Shown: positions 23,121-35,665 of the stretch, one piece after another
Layout of the letters: each line of letters begins with the position of its first letter
Numbering within the stretch: the stretch's first letter is position 1
Source of the DNA: Tetrahymena elliotti 4EA
Taxonomy: Eukaryota > Ciliophora > Oligohymenophorea > Hymenostomatida > Tetrahymenidae
Assembly (NCBI GenBank): GCA_000231825.2
Contig: JH720293.1
Location: forward strand, 434,001 to 498,000
DNA length: 64,000 nt
Direction of reading: 5' to 3'
Program-made: the position numbers and the translations under genes
Notes under the pieces: generated by a model
Seen by the model: the letters and a program-made list of their open reading frames with translations, nothing else
Databases searched by the model: none
Told to the model about the DNA's origin: nothing

Positions 23121-24855
23121 TTTACACAATAATTTAATATTTATCTAATATTTTGTATAACTTTATTAAACAGTTTTCAAATTAAAAATCTTTGAAAATA
23201 TTACAAATAAAATTTTTGAATAATTTATAAAAATTCATTTCAACCTTAAAAAAAATCATTTAAAATTACTAACAAATTAATGATAAAATAATTCTATTAA
23301 TCATAAAAATATTATCAAACTCTAAATATTTATTAATTTTTATTTTATTTTCCAAAAAAGTTTAATTTTAAAATCATAATTTAATTATTGTGAAGAATCA
23401 GTTTATCTTTATTTTTCAATTTCAATTGAATCTCTATTCATGTTTCAACATTTCTTGAAAAAATTTCTGAAATAATAAATTAATGTAAATTTACTATTTT
23501 AATTTAACTTTATTTTTTTGAAATAATTTTATGAGTCGTTTTACATTAATTTTCATCTGAAAATAAATCTCAGAATATTTGATGAAAATTTTAGAATCTA
23601 TCATAATAATAATGAGAATAAATTGATGAATCTATTTTTATCTATTTTTTAACTTCAATTTAATTTCTATTGATAAAAATTTAAAAATTGAGAATAAATT
23701 GGTCTATCTATAATTTATTTAATTTCTATTGTTGATATAGATCATAAAAATTTTAGAATAGTAAATTAATCTTCTTTTGCTATTTTAAGTTGGACAAATT
23801 TTGTAAGATGACAAAAATTTTAAAAATAGATGATTTTTTTGTTTTTTAATGATAGATATTTTTTAGGAAACTCTTAGAAAGAATTAATTAATATAGAAGT
23901 CATACAAGATTATTTAATTTCAGTTTATTTATCTTTTTGCTATACTTACGTATTAAGAGGAGTACGCACTAATAAAGAGTCACAAAAAGGTTTTTTTGTA
24001 AAGTAAATTATATCATTACATTATTACTAAAAAATATATATCATGTACTATGGTTAAGTAAAAAATGGATTAGTAATAGTTAATATCCTCCTCACATAAA
24101 ACTGATTGTTTACATAAAAAAAAATTGTTTGATTTGGAAAAAATTAGAAGATTTTCAGTAGATAGAATCAAATACTTTAAATTAAAGTTATATTGCATAA
24201 CAAATCTTTCAAAAAAATCATAAATGATGAGTTATTTAGGATATCTCTATGTGTTAAGTTTATAGATAATTGACAATTATTAAATTAGAAGAAAGAAAAA
24301 ATTAATATATCAGGTATTGACCATCCTAATCACTAATTAAATTATCTTATCTTTAAAATCCTATTTTGAGAAAAAAAAAGTAAAGCTTAAAATTGTACAA
24401 AGCTATAATTAAGGTTCTTTTTTATTTTTTTTGCACTCCACCTTTTTGCGAATAAGATTGATAAATAATCATTTTTGTTTTATTAAACCTAGCCAAATTT
24501 ATCGTTCTCATTTTAAATTCATGAATCTTGAAAGGTATATCAATTTTTATGAATTTGGTAGGAGCATATATGATTATTTACAGATATTTGGTTTTTCAAA
24601 TGTTAAACTTTCTTTTTTTCTATTTTTGATGAAATTGTTAGTGGAAAATTACGATATGTAATACGCAATACTTATAATATTTATTTTACAGGATTGAATT
24701 ATAATTTTGTTAAATCTTTATCATCCAAACACGCTCTACCACCTCAAATTAATTTATTAAATTGTTCTAAGAAACAAACAATTTTTGTTATAAATTTTTT
24801 TAAGAAAAATTAAATTATTTCAAACATTAAAACAATAAATAGAACTTTCAATAAA
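23121..24855. other. Intergenic region with degenerate tandem repeat
   Basis: Separates the divergent microexon gene and CDP-alcohol phosphotransferase gene. Between about 23450 and 23800 there are three or four diverged copies of a 65-130 bp unit (see the repeat entry). An open frame at 24431-24661 has mildly protein-like sequence but no start context, splice partner or family match. It could be a relic. A GC-richer patch, 23950-23995, is unexplained. Confidence 0.45.
23450..23800. repeat. Diverged direct repeats, 65-130 bp units
   Basis: Copies begin near 23455, 23581, 23671 and 23742. Each starts with a GATAAAAATTTTAGAATA-like block, continues AATAAATTGATCTATCT and ends TTTAATTTCTATT. Identity is partial, so this is an old tandem duplication in noncoding DNA. 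No function is suggested. Confidence 0.4.
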
Positions 24856-26185
24856 ATGGGTTTCTTTAAGCAATACATTTCAGAAGAAGGCAAGCAAGGA
24901 ATTAGAGAATTCAAGTACAAGGGAGGATCAGTATCTATTCTTTATGAATATTTCTGGTCTCCTTTTTGTGATTGGATTGTCAAGAAGTTCATTCCATCTT
25001 ATGTAGCTCCTAATACTATAACACTAACAGCATCAATTATTGTTTTACTTGCACATTTAAATATGATGTACCACTCTCCTGATTTCTCTCAAGAAATTCC
25101 TTCATGGGTTTCTTTTGTTATGTTCTTAGCTGTTTTATAATACTAAATTTTAGATAACTGTGATGGTAAATAAGCTAGAGCTACTGGATCCTCTAGTCCT
25201 TTAGGTATGCTCTTTGATCATGGCTGTGACTCTGTAGTAACTTGGTTGTTTGGCATATGTGTTGCAAATGCTTTCCACATTTCTGATAAGCGTCTTATAT
25301 ACTGGGCAGTTGTTATGCTTGCCTTAATCCCTTTCTACACAGCTCAATGGTCTCAATACCATGTTGGTGTCTTCAAATTAGGTAATCTATTTTTTACAAA
25401 AACTTTTAACATGCAAAAAAACTATTTTATAAGAAAACACAAAATAATTCCTTTAGCAATTCAACAAAATAGAAAAAGAAAAATGACAATAGCAAGCTTT
25501 TATAACATTATTTTACTCTTTTCTATTATATTTTTAAAATATCTAATTATTTATATTTCATTCAATAGGTAGAGTTAATGCTATTGATGAAGGTTTAGTC
25601 TTAGTTTAACTTGTTTTCTTAATCAGTGCTATTTTTGGATAACAAATCTGGAGATATGAAATTTTCGGAATTGAAATAGGTTCTTTATTCATTATGATAG
25701 TTGGTCTTATGGGATGCGGTTAATTCTTCTAATTCGTTATTGATACTTACATTGAATGTAAGAAGTAAAATAAGAGCTTCCTTGCTACTTTAGAAAGCTT
25801 ATTATGTGTAGCTCTTCTTTTGTTGACTCACACATCCGTCTATATCTATACTGACATATACCAACATAAATATCTTTTAATCTTATATTTTTATGGAATA
25901 AGCTTGGGCTGGAGTAAAGTAACTTCCCACATTTAAATTGCTCATATCACCAAAGAAAAGTTTAACTAATGGAGAGTTAGTTTTATTATTTCATGCCTCG
26001 CCCTTATCAGTATGGGTGTTTTTGGCCTTTAACAATATCAAACATACATAATTTTTGGAGTTTTAATTAATTCATTTATTTGCTACTGCCACTTAGTATA
26101 TGAAGTTTGCAATACTATAGCAGATGTCTTAAAAATAAAAATATTCCGTCTTACTCCAAAGATTGTAGATAAAAAATCAAGTTGA
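24856..26185 (+). CDS. CDP-alcohol phosphotransferase (choline/ethanolaminephosphotransferase)
   Basis: Two exons, 24856-25381 and 25569-26185, joined by a clean GT..AG intron, give 380 residues. This is close to the usual 390-400 of eukaryotic choline/ethanolamine phosphotransferases. These enzymes make phosphatidylcholine or phosphatidylethanolamine from diacylglycerol and the CDP-activated head group in the ER membrane. The catalytic signature D-G-x2-A-R-x(8-9)-G-x3-D-x3-D is present at about 25160-25235 (DGKQARATGSSSPLG, then MLFDHGCDS) with all aspartates kept. About ten hydrophobic segments follow the family topology, and a QFFQFVIDTYIECKK loop lies in exon 2. The sequence cannot tell choline from ethanolamine specificity. 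The start is the first ATG after a TGA-free AT-rich leader. Confidence 0.92.
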
Positions 26186-27577
26186 GAGAATTTAAAATAA
26201 ACATCTTATTATAAAACTAAAAATTTAATAGGAAAACACTTTTAAAGTATTAACTTAAATTATCAATCTAATAAAATAAAGAAAAATAATAACTTTTTTG
26301 CATTCATTTCTGTTTGTAAATAAATATCTTAAATCTTCATATTGCAATTTATCATTTATTATTTTGATTTTTGCCAATTAATTTAATTTTTTATCAAGAA
26401 AAATTATTTAGAAACTATTAATTTTCAGCTCTTAAATATCTATATATTTATGCATGCTTACAATCCAAATACTCAATTTTATAAATCTAATTATTGAAAT
26501 TTTACAAATAGAAATTATAGAGAAAGCCCTCTAATAAAATACATTATTCTAAAATTCGATTATGAAAGTATTCCCCAACTTAAAAAAATAAAAAAAATAA
26601 ATGTAAGTATTCATCAAAATACTAATAAACACACCAAATTAATTTTCATCTTAAAAATAAAAATTTAAATAAAGATATTTTCTTTTTAGCTTCTAATAAT
26701 TCACATATTTTTTTGTTCTTTTTAATTTAATTAATTGAAGATCAAAAAAGTATTAAAAAATTTTATTTAGCAAAACTATTTATTAATTTTTATGTGCAAA
26801 CATATCAAAATAAAATTATATTTTTTTGATAGAGAACATGAATAAAAAAATGGAATCTAATTTATTTAATATTAATAAAAATAAAGTTGCACAAGACTAT
26901 TTAAATCAATTAACAAATTTAATATTTTTGGTTGTAAAATAATTAACTTTTAAAAATTTTTTATTTTTGTTTGAAAAATGAAAATAATTTTTATTTTCAA
27001 ACTAAAAAATTAAAAAACATTAAAACTTAAATTTCTAAACTAGATAAACATTTTTATCTCAATTATTTTAAATTTTTAATTGCAAACAAAGCATCCAATC
27101 CAAAGAAATTTTTGGTTTTTAATTACAAAATAAACAATAAATTTTTTTTTTATTTTTTTGTCTAAAAAATGAAATAATTTTTAATTTAATAACTAGAAAT
27201 TAGAGAAAAAGAAAATTAAAATCATAAATTTAATTTTAGTTTATAAAACTGAAATTTCTTATCTCATTAATAATTTTTAATCTAAATTTTGTTAAATTTA
27301 CTAAAAAGAAATCTTTTATTTAAATAAACTAAAATAATCAACATTTTATTATGTAAAATAATTTAATTCTTAATTTTATCTTTTATTTTACTTTGTAAAT
27401 AAAATAATTTTTAATCTTTAAATTGTAAAATTAAATAAAAAGAATCTAAAAACACAAAAAACTTTAAAATTTTAATTTCTGAATTAACCAATATGATTTT
27501 TTATTAAAAAAGATATTTTTGATAACTAGGTAAGTAAATAACAACATTTTAATTTTATTTGTTTATAGAGTGGTGTT
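26186..27577. other. Intergenic, convergent 3' ends, with degenerate repeats
   Basis: About 1.4 kb between the phosphotransferase and kinesin stops. It is extremely AT-rich. The right half contains three diverged copies of a roughly 210-bp unit (see repeat entry). No coding sequence was recognised. Confidence 0.55.
26921..27530. repeat. Three diverged copies of a ~210-bp AT-rich unit
   Basis: Units begin near 26921, 27111 and 27341. Each has a TTTTGGTT- or TATGTAAAATAA-like head, then a T-rich block ending AAAATGAAAATAATTTTTA or similar. An A-rich block follows (AAAATTAAAA..ATAAA), then TTTAATTTCTGAA and a TTTTTATCTCA-like tail. The pattern is clear by eye but identity is low. It looks like an old tandem duplication in a 3' intergenic region. 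Confidence 0.35.
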
Positions 27578-30500
27578 TCATTAATATTAATTTTTATGGG
27601 TAGTAGTCATAGGAAGCTTAAGTATTGATTTATTATTATTTGAAGCAGTAGTTGGACGTACTTAAATTTACATACTTTAATTGTATTTTGGTAAATTTAG
27701 TAGTCTTTTTTAAGATTCTAATACTATCCTGGCTTAGTTATACTTCTTTAATTGCTATTAGTAAAGCTATTTGAATTCATCCTTTTCTTTTAACAAAGCT
27801 GTTATATCTATATTATTATTTATTTTTTAGAAGTCTTCTACCCTCTATTGAAGTTCCTTTTCTCTAATCAAAGCTTTCCTTTTTTAATGAAAACATTAAG
27901 TTAATTTTTTAATTGAATTAAATTAATAAAATGCTTACTGTAGAGAATTTTTCAATCTCTCAGCAAAATTTTTAATATGAATAAAGTCTTCCTTATTTTT
28001 AAATTGATTTAGATTTATATTTATGTCAATTCTATTATTTTCTTGTTCTTTCAAATCTTTTTCATTCTATATTTATTTTTCATTATCTATATCATCTTTA
28101 GCTTGATCCTCTTCAAGTTGAGAAATTGCTGATTTTGTTTTTTTAATATCTTACATTTAACTGATTGCAGATGCAATAGAAGCACTCTTTCTTAAACCAG
28201 CATCACTCTATCTCATGCTACCTTATCTTAAATGCTTTAGGTCTAAAACTTTAAATAAACTAAAATAAAATTAAATGTATTTCTAGCTTAATCACTTGAA
28301 GATAATAAATTTACTGTTTATATTTTTATCTTACAGGTAGTATAGGTTTTTCTTTTTCAGGTATATTGACAGATTTGATACCTCCACTGTAATGGCCCAT
28401 CTGTATAAAATAAATATTTAATAATGCTTTTTAAAAATTATTAAACTGTTACTTCCACTTTTTATAAGATATTGCTGAGTCTAGTGAGAATTTCATACAT
28501 TTCACTCATTTCTAATTTCATTTCATCTATTTACTTTTTTTTTTCATCTCTGTACTTTTTAGAATCAGAAACATATTGATCAATTTGTTCATTCTTTTAC
28601 TTTAAATAGAACTCAAACTTTTTTTATTCAAATAAATAAAAAATGATTAATTTATTTAAAAAGAGATTTTAAATCTAAATTTATTATTTTCAAGGATTAA
28701 TTAGATGGAAATTTAAAGCAACAAAATTATTGAGAGTGTTTAATAAAACCTTTTTAATTAATCCTCCCTTTGAAAAGATCAATCTAATATTTTGAATCAA
28801 AATTTTATTTTTTTACTTGTGTTTTAGAGTTATCGAGCATCTGTTAATATTCTTTTTTCAAAATTTCTATTTATGCTTTGTGCTCTTTTTCAGCTTCATA
28901 TTTTGTAGCTTTTTTAAGATCATTAACTTTTTAAGATTCTTAAGTCTTATTTTAGACAAATGTTGGAAGATTAAATACTAAATTGTTTCTTTCTTCTAAG
29001 ATAGCATTACTTCTATCAATTAAATTCTTTAAATCTTACTCTTTTTCTTTTTAAAATTGTTTAATTTCACTCTTAGAATTCATCTCTTTGCTGCTGATTT
29101 ATTCTTTATCAAATAAAATATTAATTAAAATCCTTTCATTATAAATTTTTTACATTTTATATTAACAAGAGATTCCTTAAGCTCAATAATTTGACATTTT
29201 TATGATTCCCATTTTTTATGCTCTGCCCTTTTGATTTCATCAATATGCTTATGAAGATTATCTATGGTCTTCTCTAGTTCTTCATTCTATCTCTATAAAT
29301 TTTCTGCTCTAGCCATTGCTTCCTTTTATTGCTTTAATTAATTCAATTCCTTTAGAGAGCTCTTTAAAAATAGCTTATCAAGCTCTACATCAATACCTAA
29401 AATCATTTAAATGTCATGTAGCCTTTTTTTATGATCATTCTATACTTTTTCAAGCTTTTCCTTTAACTCTTAATTATCTCTTTACAATTTTTAAACTACT
29501 TTATCATTAACAACACTACTATTTGTAAGATTATTAACATTGCTACTATTTGATGATATTGGAAGTGTTTTTGGAGCATCTTTTGAACATCTCTCAATAA
29601 ATTATAAAGTTGCAAGACATTCCTCATAATTACTCTCACTGGGATTAATATTCCCAATTAAGGTTATAAAACTTCTAGGTTGTAGAGTATTTTATAAGAT
29701 ACGAGATAATTTTGATTCTTTATGAGGTATTGCTTTACCTTTCAAAGAAATAGATTACAAACACTAATTATATAACAAAATCATAAAAATTTTTTTTAAA
29801 TAATCCCAAAAATAAATTTACTTTGCCCAGTACTGACAAATTTTAATTTATAATAATAGATTCTTGATATTTATGACCTTCTGTCAAACTTTTTGCAATT
29901 CTTTCTGAACCAGCTAAATCAACAAATTAAAGAAAACAATTTGAGAAAGGTATATTCTCATTTTCTTTGTCCTTCTAGATAACATTGATAGTAAAAATCT
30001 ATTATATAATAAAATGATAAAACAATATTTTCAAAGCATGGATGTATGTTTATAATTACTGTATGTGCTCTCTCCCAAACTGAAATACCCTTTAATTCTA
30101 ATTAATCTCTGATTTAGAACTATATATAGATAAATAAAATAAGTTAATTAGATAGCTTTAATTAGAAATTATCAATCATCATACACACGATTTTAAGATA
30201 CCATAAAGCTATTCAATACTTTCCAAAGTAATCAACGTTAAATCTTTAACAACAATTTATCCATTAGTATTTTCATACATTGTGAGATTTTCGTTTTCTT
30301 ATTCTTTGATGACTCTATCTTTAAATACATTTCATAATTAAAAATGTTAATCAAATATTAAATTTGAGATAATATTTGAATACCTATATTTAAAATTTTC
30401 TTTCCTCCTTCTTTATTATAAAAAAACATAAGATGTTATTTTGATGCAATCATCCAAATAAAAAATTAATACCTTGTAGCAGATAAAATTTTCCAATATC

Positions 30501-31197
30501 ATGAATCTTATCCATATAAACCTCAGCGAAACTCATTGTAATAACAATTTCTTTTTTATCTTACAATTCAATTACTTTATTTAATAAATAATCTATTGAT
30601 TTTGGAACTAAACCTCTCTAATCCATCTTAGATTTTCCTATTTATTCATCAATTGTTGAATGCTGATCTAATAAATATTCAGGATGCTAACCAAATATAG
30701 AATATGTTTTTCCACTTCCTGTTTGCCCATAACTAATAATAAGAGAGTTTACTCCTTGCAAAACTTTATCTACAGAAGGTGCTCCGATTTCTTAAAATAA
30801 CCTATCTTAATTTACACCTTAACTTAATATTTTATTAAACTTAAAGCTCTAGTCATCAGCTTGCATTCCAGAAAAGGCAACATTTTAATTCATTTTAAAG
30901 GAAGTGTCCTTAATAGTAACTTTATTATCATCTATTGATATCATCTCAGACTCATAATCAATAGGTCTGATCCTAAGATATTGCTTAAAGGAACTCATTT
31001 GATTTACAAAGTTTGAATATAAATTCTATTTTAGCTGATTCAAAAATTGTTTGCAATTTTATGATTAATAATAAATAAAACAATACTGAATTCTATTAAT
31101 TCATATACAAATCTAATGCCAGTTTCTTTTTTAAATAATAATTAAAAGATTCAGCTCATTAAATTTCAATAGCAAATAGACTTTACCTTAAAACTCA
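27578..31197 (-). CDS. Kinesin-like protein with N-terminal motor and altered switch I
   Basis: A four-codon first exon (ATG 31197) joins an exon reading MSSFKQYLRIRP, the start of the motor core. The ATP-binding P-loop SYGQTGSGKTYSIFG is at about 30700-30735. YAEVYMDKIHDI-like sequence (SFAEVYMDKIHDI) follows near 30480-30540. Switch II, FVDLAGSERIAKSL, lies near 29880-29935. The switch I position, normally N-x2-S-S-R-S-H, here reads I-S-V-W-E-R-A-H (30064-30085): both serines before Arg and the one after it are replaced. After the motor comes a long coiled coil (28430-29500) and a Ser/Asn/Thr-rich tail ending before TGA 27580-27578. Subfamily is not assigned. The motor should bind microtubules, but ATPase activity may be altered if switch I is read correctly across its neighbouring intron. 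Confidence 0.85.
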
Positions 31198-31411
31198 TTA
31201 TTTTTTTAACAAGCTTTTTAAAGTAGAAATAATTTAAAATAAAAATAATCCAAAACTTTAACCAAACAAACACAAAATATTTTTTTAAAAAGATGATAAA
31301 ATGATGTAAAATTGAAGAGTCTATTTGATGATTTAATTTTTATTTAAAAGAATTTTTAAATGACAAACAAACGTAAATTTAAATATTGAATTTAATTTGC
31401 TTTTTTTGTAA

Positions 31412-34159
31412 TCACTTAGACTTAAAGCAGATGACTAAGTTTGTTATATTATCTTTAAGATTTATATCCTTGGCTTATTTCTTTGTATTTATATCTACAT
31501 TATCATAAATAATAGAAGTGTGTTCATCATAAAGCTACATTAATACTGTTGAATTAGCTACCTTTACTTACTTTGTCTTATATGTCTAATTATTTTAGAC
31601 TGAAATTTCATAATCGCAACCAATCATTATAATTAAGAAATACTCTTGCTTGTAAGCAAAACGTTTTTATTTTTAATTCAAGTAAAAGTACTCAATTTGC
31701 TTCAACCTAATTAAATTAATTGTTTAATTAAATTTATTTTTAATTCATTTAAATTAAAATTACTGATTCATGCAGTCAGATTTCTTTCCTTCAGTAAAAT
31801 AGCAGAATGATTTAATAACAAATTCTTAAATTTTATCCAAGAAAGGGAATGTGTTATCTACTAAGAAAGAATCTACATTTGTAATACCAATTTTATAAGA
31901 TCCTCCACTCTTTTGTAAAAAGTAGTCTGCCAATTAAGTTTGTTCTTACACGTCTAAGAAAGGAGCAAGCATAAATCCAAATCCTTCCATCTTAACCTTA
32001 ATTTCAGAAGCAAATCCTCTTAATTTATTATGGATCTCTGCTGATTGCATGAAATCTTTCTTCTAGTTAGAGCGCTTCTTTTGCATAGCAGGCAACTCTT
32101 CACTTACTTTTCTGTTTTATTAACTACCCTGCTTATCACCAAGAGTAGGGTAGCTCACTTTATATTTGTCATCTTCTGTTAATTACTTTTACTCTTCTTA
32201 TCCTTCTTCCTCTTCCTTTTCATCATATTTACCTTAGATTTGATCAATATCAATATCTTTGGCACACCATTCATACCAAGTAGATGGAACCTTAAATTGA
32301 AAATTTTGTTAACAATTTTTGAGTAAATTAAATAGTTTTAAATACCTTAATTAGTTAGTTCTTGCAATTAATACGAATGTCATTAGGGATATCAAATATA
32401 TTTTTAGATCCTTTTAATTTAATAGGATAGAACAGCTTACGAGGATTTCTTACAACAAATATGTGTTCACATTGACTGTCTTCTCTGTATTTCTCTGGAA
32501 CATTAGCTATGTATTCATCTTTAGTTAATACTCCTTATAAATCTACACAACCTATCAAGCAGCCTGTGGGATATCTTTTAGGGAAAGGAGGCATGTTTTT
32601 TACTCCTTTATAATGTTCTTTATATTAATTTTCTATCTCATCAATAAGTTGTTAAGTAGGAGGAGTAGCACCAGCATGAATGTAAAGAGGTCCTTTATAG
32701 TCAGTAGTCCAAAATCTACCCTAAATTAACAAAAATAAAACATTTAAACAATATCAAAAATGTAGATATCCTTACTTCAAATCTTTTGAAACCCTCTACA
32801 AGCAAGGAAGCCCAAGGTTAGAGCATAGACAAACACTTTCCTTCATCATCTAATTACATATTATATAAAGGTTCATCATATGGAGTTCCTCCATTAAATG
32901 TCTATTAATTATTTTCTTCTATTTCTTTCTTCATCTACTATTAAACCTCCTTTTAGAATTCCAAAAACTCATCAGTCTTAACAATAGAACTAATTTTTAT
33001 ATTCTTTTTAGGATCTGCTTGCTTTTTAGGATCAGCATTTTATTTATTAGTTTCGCCTTAAACCTTGAAGCTAGATTATTTAATCATCTCCAATTCATTC
33101 TTAATTTCATCATATAAACTTTATTATTCTTATTTAAGAGATTTATTAGCAGAAGCTTTAACAACTTTATTTGTTTTCTTCCTTTTTTTCCCCCTATCAT
33201 CATTATCACTATCACTATGGTAGTAGTTATCACTTTCATCATCTTCTTCTTCACTATCTTCACTATTTTATTATCTATCTTCTAAATCAAGCTAGTTTTG
33301 GTAATCTTAAGCTTTTAATTTGAACTTTTCTTCATCAAATTTAGGTTTATTTTCAATCCATTTTCCTTGGGTGACATCATATTAAACATGAATGTATTTA
33401 TCATTTTCTTAGATTTCTTCTTATCTTGCTACTAACTATTCGATTGCTTACTTTCTTGCTTTTTTATCCTACCAAACATCATCAGCGATTGAATACCTAA
33501 ATTAAAATTTTATTTTATTAATTCACAAAAATAAATATGATTTTTTAATCTAAATAAGAATATAAACTATCATCCATCTATTTATGAATATAAATGTCTT
33601 TTATTTTTCTTCTTTGGTACTAAATGAGAATTTATAAATCCTAATAAATCAAATTGAATTATAGAAATTACCAATCGGTTTATTCATCAAAAACATTTTT
33701 TTGAATAAAGTTACTCTTGTCAAATTCAATCATTTTATTTTTATGCTATATAGCTTTTTGAATATCGCTATTTGGATCTTAAAATTCAGGAAAAGCTTCT
33801 TCATCCTATCCAAAATCAGCTCTTTATCCTTTAGCTAAGACATCATTACCACAAAAGAAACATGGACCAGCTCCTTCTTATTCACAAACAACACGACCAC
33901 AAACCAAGCAATTATTGACCAAATTATGGACTTAAGCATGGCATTGGCAATATTATCTTCCAGGAAGTAAAGGTGCTTCTAAATTAATTTTTTTCTTGCC
34001 TTTTTTAGTTTTAATAACCAAGTTGTTTTCAATCATTCTACTTTATTTACCTTTTTTCTTCTATTAAATTCTGCCTAAATAATTAAATATATTAATCTTA
34101 TTATTTTAATCTTTATATCAAAAATAATAAATCTTACCTATTTTAAATAAATTTCTCAT
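31412..34159 (-). CDS. ASC-1/TRIP4-like protein (C2HC5 zinc finger plus ASCH domain)
   Basis: A short first exon (ATG 34159, MRNLFKI) leads into a basic stretch. The TRIP4-type zinc finger is next, about 33830-33960: QYCQCHAQVHNLVNNCLVCG, then CEQEGAGPCFFCG. This is very close to the human ASC-1 finger. A long acidic/charged linker follows (33180-33300). The ASCH domain lies at about 32340-32720: GRFWTTDYKGPLYIHAGA, then YPTGCLIGCVDL and an EHIFVVRNPRKL strand. ASC-1 proteins act in the ASC-1 complex in transcription coactivation and in rescue of collided ribosomes. The ~300-residue C-terminal extension (31412-32280) is not known to me from animal TRIP4. The TRIP4 N-terminal region seems to be missing. 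Ends at TGA 31414-31412. Confidence 0.85.
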
Positions 34160-35173
34160 TTATATTTCCATAAAATGTGAATGAATCTATGCTAATTTGC
34201 AAGCAATTCATAAAGATAATTCAATGTGCTTATTTAAAATAATATTTATTTACATCTATCTTTATCCAAGACTATAAGAATTATGTTTAATAGATTCCCT
34301 CAAAAGAATTATTATAACTTCAATACCTACTTTAAGTATTTGGCATAGAATAAATAAAAAACTTAAAATCATTAAAATAAACCTATTTAATTTATTCAAA
34401 AAAAATAATAAAAATAGTCTTAAATAACTGAAAAAGAACAATTACAAAGCTCAAAAATAATTTTATGTTAGTTAATCTAAATTAAAATCTAACAAAGTCT
34501 ATTTGAAAGAATCTATAACAAACTAATTCAATAAATATCTTCTTTTTATGGTTTGGTTTAACTTCTTATAAAAACTAAGAATTAATAGTTTATTTAAGGA
34601 ATTTATTCTAACATATTAAATTTTAATTAATTTCTAATTTGTATATTTTCTTTATAAAAACACAAATTGATTTGATGTCAATAGTTCAAGGTTTATTATG
34701 AATACATCTTTCACTTTTAACAGTCTGATCATAAAATTATGCTTATCTAATAAATCAGAACCATTTTTTTAACTTCTTTTAACTTGAAGAAAAATATTTA
34801 ATATTTTGAATAAATAAATAATTAAAAATAATTTTTGAAAAAAATTTTATTTGAAATTATAACGATAACCTGATATTTTATTTTGAAATAAAATTCTTTT
34901 GGTGATTAATTTCAAAAAAAGTTTCTTAAGATCTATTGAATAGATAGTTAATTTTTATTTGTATTTGATTTATTTATTTTATTAATATGAGTTTTATGGC
35001 AAAAAATATCAATAACATAAAAATACATAGAAAAGCAGTGAATTATTTATTTATTGTATGTAATATTTGAGGATATTCAGTATCTTCATTTAATGATGCT
35101 ATTTTATTATTAGAATTTTAAAAATGATATTTAAACATTTTTATCCAAATCTCACAAAAAAACAAACAAAAGC
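34160..35173. other. Intergenic spacer
   Basis: About 1 kb of AT-rich sequence holding the upstream region of the ASC-1-like gene and the 3' side of the small membrane-protein gene. No gene, RNA or repeat was recognised. Confidence 0.55.
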
Positions 35174-35665
35174 TCAGAGATCTTCAATAGCTCCAGTTTC
35201 ATCATTATTTTATTTAGAAAAACGCTTAAATATTGAAGAAAAGAATGACATTGAAAAGATTATGAGAATCACATATCCAACAATAATAAATAAAGTTGTG
35301 AAGAAAGCAAGGATAGGAGTGGTTTTAGTACAGTTATTTTTTACAAATGCATCGTCAAAATAGAGTAAATTGGCATAAGCAAAAACTGCAAGCATGTAAA
35401 TTCCAAAAACACCATGCATAAAACTAAAGAATTATTTAATAGCAGCATTTTTGTATTTAGGTAATATCGTTATAACTTAGTAAGTAGCCCAAATAATTAA
35501 ACCGTAAAAAACTAAATTGACTAAAAGCAGTAAATTGACTCCTTCGCATTGCTTTTCGCTGTATTTATTTTCAATTATGCTTGTTGCTGCTAAGAAGCAT
35601 ACAGTATAAATAATGTGAGCTCCTTCCTTAGCTCCAATATATTATTTTGATTCTATCTCTTGCAT
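35174..35665 (-). CDS. Small four-helix membrane protein, function unknown
   Basis: An uninterrupted frame of 163 residues from ATG 35665 to TGA 35176-35174. It opens MQEIESKQYIGAKEGAHIIY. Four hydrophobic segments are visible: TVCFLAATSII, VNLLLLVNLVFYGLIIWA, FMHGVFGIYMLAVFAYANLL and ILAFFTTLFIIVGYVILIIF. Between helices 1 and 2 is an ENKYSEKQCEG loop, and the tail is acidic (NDETGAIEDL). Base composition rises clearly above its flanks, which supports a real gene. I do not recognise the family. The layout resembles small tetraspan proteins, but no defining motif is seen. Confidence 0.6.

Noticed and set aside
23950..23995. GC-richer patch suggestive of a small RNA gene
   Set aside because: I could not fold it into a tRNA, a C/D or H/ACA snoRNA, or any other known RNA by eye.
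24431..24661. Plus-strand ORF of 76 codons upstream of the phosphotransferase
   Set aside because: No start context beyond a chance ATG, no splice partner and no recognisable domain. It was left as a possible relic in the intergenic entry.
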